64,000 bases of DNA from Rhizophagus clarus (lineage: Eukaryota > Glomeromycota > Glomeromycetes > Glomerales > Glomeraceae), in NCBI GenBank assembly GCA_015698045.1, contig BLAL01000276.1, forward strand, positions 124,001 to 188,000. The letters are read 5' to 3'. Positions 60,775 through 64,000 of the stretch are shown piece after piece; the stretch's first letter is position 1; each line of letters starts with the position of its first letter. The notes beneath the pieces are model-generated. The model saw only the letters and a list, made by a program, of their open reading frames with translations. It had not been told where the DNA came from and did not search any database. The translations under genes were made by a program, and so were the position numbers.

Positions 60775-60860
60775 TTTTATGGTGTCATTTTAGCGTCAGT
60801 GGTTTTTGGTGTAACTTGAGAAAAAAATTGCCTGCGCCACACGACAATAATCTAAGAAAT
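60775..60860 (-). promoter_or_regulatory. Upstream block shared with the kinase-Sel1 gene at 5-10 kb
   Basis: Plus-strand text has tttagcgtca, then ggtgtaact, then TGCGCCACACGA (60833-60844), 140-200 bp upstream of the start. The same three phrases in the same order occur at 10340-10410. This supports a shared control region inherited from a common ancestor. Confidence 0.5.
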
Positions 60861-62790
60861 AGAAAAATAAAATAACATGATACTAGGTTTACATAATAAG
60901 ATCTTGTTAGGAGGAGTCAAATAACTTAATAATTAAAGGACTTTAAAATTACATCTACCCGCAAAAATCATATAAGAAATTAGATTGAATTCTATATATG
61001 TCTATTTGACGACATTTAAAAAACCTTTTATAATTAATATCTACAATTCTTGACAAATTTTTGCATTTGGAAACAATTGTGCAATTGAATATAATTTTGA
61101 GCAATATTATTTTGCACTGTTCCATTAGTTACTCATTATAAATGTTAATTACGTGCTAATGCTCTGCACGAGCCGAGGTTAGAGGGTGCATTCGTGTGTT
61201 CAACACTCGAGTATTTGGTCGATAATTTCATGATTGATAACCCGAAAAAATATATATATCTAATTTTAAAATTGATAGAATCAAAAGTAAAATTGATTAC
61301 ATATGAAGCTAAAATGGAAATGTGATAATCTGATTTGAGTCGTCCGAGTCGACCCAGATTGATTTAGGTCGAAGAAACGACTCTAACCCGATGAGTCATT
61401 TTGTTAAAGCTACAGTAACTGGAGCACTAAAATAAGCTTTATAAACTTTTAGTACTTTTGTAAATTAGGGTTGGCAAAGTCTAATTGGAGTAAAATTATT
61501 TTATGCACACGAATGGGAAATATTATAAATTAGTTCCAATAGATTTTAAGAATTCAAAGATAACATTAAATTATTTAAGATACAGTAAGTAAACTTAATT
61601 ATCTTTAATCAATACCCCGAAATTACTAATTTCAGTGACTTGACTGATTAAATCTAAACTAAAAAGGCACCATTCAAATGACATATTTTATTTTTTTCAT
61701 TTTTTTTTTTTTTTTTTGTTTACTTGACCCATAAATAAACTTTTTACCTTTTTAGTTATTTAAGATCGCGTCTACAGCATGGTAAAAGTAATATAAAGGC
61801 GCATTTAACCCATTTAATCCTGATCATTTATTTAAATTATTGAAATGAAAAATAAAATTAGTTAGCAGTATTTTATTCTGTTTTATCGATTATAACAAAG
61901 GCAAAATCATAAATGGTAGAAATTTAACATAAAAAGCTTACTTGTCCATTGTCAAAGGGCATAGTCTGATTCAATTCACTCTATCTTTATTAAAATTAAA
62001 CTTGCAGACTCCAAAATTTCCATCAAATCTCTTTACAACACTACTATTTGAAATATATTAGACCTGTTTTAATTCACATAAATTAATTTCTATTTCACGT
62101 GATCTGAACAATAAAGGATTGCCTAATAGTAATAAATTTGATAATTAATTTGTGATATAGCAAATTTATACACCTTAGGAACTCCAAAGACTCATATATC
62201 ATTGTTTTTTAATCTCATTGTAAAGATGTAATTGTCTTTATTAGAATATGAAATCATAAAAAGCTAAATTTAATAGCACCTATTTGGAAAAATCGAAATT
62301 GAGATAAGTAAATCGACTATAAATTAGTAAAAAAAAAAATAAAATAAAATAAAAATGGGGTTTTATCCTTCTTGCGCTTTTAAAAAAAAAATAAAATGTA
62401 ATTGAAAAATACGAATTTATAGTATTCAGTCTTAACAGAGTATCATAACATAAAATTATTTTAACCACGATATTAAACTATTTCCAGTTTAACGTGACAT
62501 GTAGCAAGTCCTTCAGCCTTTTTTTCAACTATTTTCTCTGTATAATTATATTTACTACATGATATTTTAGTAAATGATAAAATATCATTATTTATGGCTT
62601 AATAAAAAATATCAGCACGATGAAAAAAGCATGATCCTATTTGGCTGTAGGATAACATTATCTAAGCCATTACTATTACTTTTATAATTATTTTTACTAA
62701 CTGCCCCATTATGTAATTTAAACCTTTTTCTTTATTAATTTTATTTACATAATATCAACAAATAATAATGGAAGTTTTCTACTAATTAAA
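60861..62790. other. AT-rich intergenic sequence
   Basis: No gene supported. At 61335-61400 a small patch with gtcgtccgagtcgaccc and cgactctaacccg resembles the subterminal sequence of the hAT element at 47679 and may be a fragment. There are homopolymer runs near 61700 and 62330. Confidence 0.4.
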
Positions 62791-62793
62791 TAT

Positions 62794-63440
62794 CCCTATA
62801 AAAAATAAATGTCCGGAAAATGTTATCAAAAATGTCTGGAAAATTCCAAAATAAATCTGATGTGTCCGGAAAATGTCCACTTTTTTGGTACATGTCTGAC
62901 ACACTTCTGATACTTAAAATTTTGACATGTCCTAAATTTGTCCAGAATTTGTCCAGTATTTGTTTGGTATAAAATTTTGGACAAATTCTGGACAGTTAAA
63001 CCTGGACAAATTCTGGACATAGTAAAAAACCAGATAGACAAATTCCGGACATAAAAAAGTTCAGGACAAATTCTGGATACTATTTCCAAAAAAGGATAAA
63101 TTAATTTTGTAAAAAAATGCAAAAAGCACAAAACTGACATTCAAACCCTTTTCTGTCGTACTAATTAAAATTGCAGAGCAGGCAAAAATACTATATATCT
63201 ATGATATAAAAATTTTGGGTTAAGGAATAATGATGATCATCTATCCATTGATCATCTTTTGTGGCAAATTTTACGAAAATACATTTCCGGACAATTTCTG
63301 GACAATTTCCTAATATCCCGAAAATGCAGTGTTTTCGGAACAGTTTCCGGATACACAGTGTCCAGAATTTCCGGACAATATTTTAGATAATCTTTCCGGA
63401 CATTTTCCGGACATTTTCCGGACACTTATTTTTTATAGGG
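62794..63440. mobile_element. 647-bp inverted-repeat element (CCCTATAAAAAATAA family)
   Basis: The left end CCCTATAAAAAATAAATGTC and the right end, on the other strand, CCCTATAAAAAATAAGTGTC both continue CGGAAAATG. They are flanked by TAT on both sides (62791-62793 and 63441-63443), compatible with TA or TAT target duplication. The inside is packed with GTCCGGA, GTCCAGAATTTG and CAAATTCTGGAC in both orientations. No transposase. A fragment of the same family lies at 48873-49030. Confidence 0.8.
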
Positions 63441-63515
63441 TATTACATTCTATTTAATAATATCAAATGATCTTACAATGACTGAGTTAAAAGAAAATAT
63501 AATATTGATACATTA

Positions 63516-64000
63516 CTAAACTGCTTCGTTTAAATGTTCTCCTGTAACTTCACATTTGATAATGTTATTTTGTGCGATAATATGTCCTTTATCAGCTGCG
63601 ATCTTATATAATTCAAACGCTTTTGCTTTATTAACCTCAGTTCCAATCCCAAAATCATAACAACATCCAAGATCATATTGAGCATTTAAATTATCCTTTT
63701 CAGCAGTTATCTTATATAATTCAAACGCTTTTACTTTATTAACTTCAGTTCCAATACCAAATTCATAACAATATCCAAGTAGATATTGAGCACTTAAATA
63801 CCCTTGGTTTGCTGATTTGTTATAATATTCAAAAGCCTTAATATAATCTTTTACAAGTTCTTCTTCACTATAAATTTTACCTAAATTATATTGTGCCACC
63901 TTATCTCCATTTTCTGCTATTTTATTATACCAGTAAATAGCTTTGTATAAATTCTTTTCTGTACCTTCACCACATTTATATAAATATCCAAGATTATTTT
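63516..64000 (-). CDS. Sel1-repeat protein, C-terminal part (continues beyond the window)
   Basis: The minus-strand frame is open from the window edge to the stop at 63516. It contains about four Sel1 repeats, including YKAIYWYNKIAENGDKVAQ, KAFEYYNKSANQGYLSAQ and [18 protein letters not shown], followed by [18 protein letters not shown] and a short non-repeat end, CEVTGEHLNEAV. The repeats resemble those of the kinase-Sel1 gene at 5-10 kb, so the missing 5' part may also encode a kinase; that cannot be seen here. Confidence 0.8.
   Translation of the reverse strand, partial: NNLGYLYKCGEGTEKNLYKAIYWYNKIAENGDKVAQYNLGKIYSEEELVKDYIKAFEYYNKSANQGYLSAQYLLGYCYEFGIGTEVNKVKAFELYKITAEKDNLNAQYDLGCCYDFGIGTEVNKAKAFELYKIAADKGHIIAQNNIIKCEVTGEHLNEAV

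Noticed and set aside
1..64000. tRNA, rRNA or other structured RNA genes
   Set aside because: I looked for tRNA-like A and B box pairs and rRNA-like conserved text and found none I could support; a covariance-model scan would be decisive.

Overview
The window looks like nuclear DNA of an arbuscular mycorrhizal fungus, most likely Rhizophagus or a close Glomeromycotina relative. This is inferred from very AT-rich sequence, short GT-AG introns, and the mix of expanded families seen here: TKL-type kinases fused to Sel1 repeats, BTB-BACK-TLDc proteins, a Fic protein, and many decayed DNA transposons. No database was searched.

Layout. 1-5.1 kb is a transposon graveyard: two hAT-type non-autonomous elements with 8-bp target duplications, a SAM-domain pseudogene and a Tc1/mariner pseudogene. 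5.1-10.2 kb is a minus-strand five-exon kinase-Sel1 gene with a decayed repeat tail. 10.6-34.8 kb carries five intact minus-strand two-exon BTB-BACK-TLDc genes. The last three lie in a tandem segmental duplication whose two intergenic copies each hold a decayed BTB-TLDc relative, and each has its own transposon insertions with empty sites in the other copy. 35-40 kb holds a BTB pseudogene, a MULE-type transposase pseudogene, two small TA-flanked elements and a fold-back element. 40.8-45.9 kb is a plus-strand kinase-Sel1 gene, facing a BTB-BACK gene that has lost its TLDc domain (45.9-46.9 kb). 47-54 kb has a hAT element with a BED-finger relic, a TLDc pseudogene cut by a repeat, an unrecognised pseudogene and an intact two-exon Fic gene. 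54.1-60.6 kb is the largest kinase-Sel1 gene (about 2067 residues), built largely from a 71-residue two-repeat unit. The right edge has a 647-bp inverted-repeat element and the 3' end of another Sel1 gene.

How the genes may work together. All three kinases keep the glycine loop, VAIK-type lysine, HRDLHxxN and DFG motifs, so they should be active. Sel1 arrays are protein-protein scaffolds, BTB domains dimerise and can recruit Cullin-3, and Fic enzymes modify proteins covalently, usually by AMPylation. The cluster therefore looks like expanded signalling and scaffold families diversified by repeat recombination and tandem duplication. A joint pathway is not shown by the sequence. Exon joins were worked out by hand from splice sites and reading phase and all sum to whole codons.
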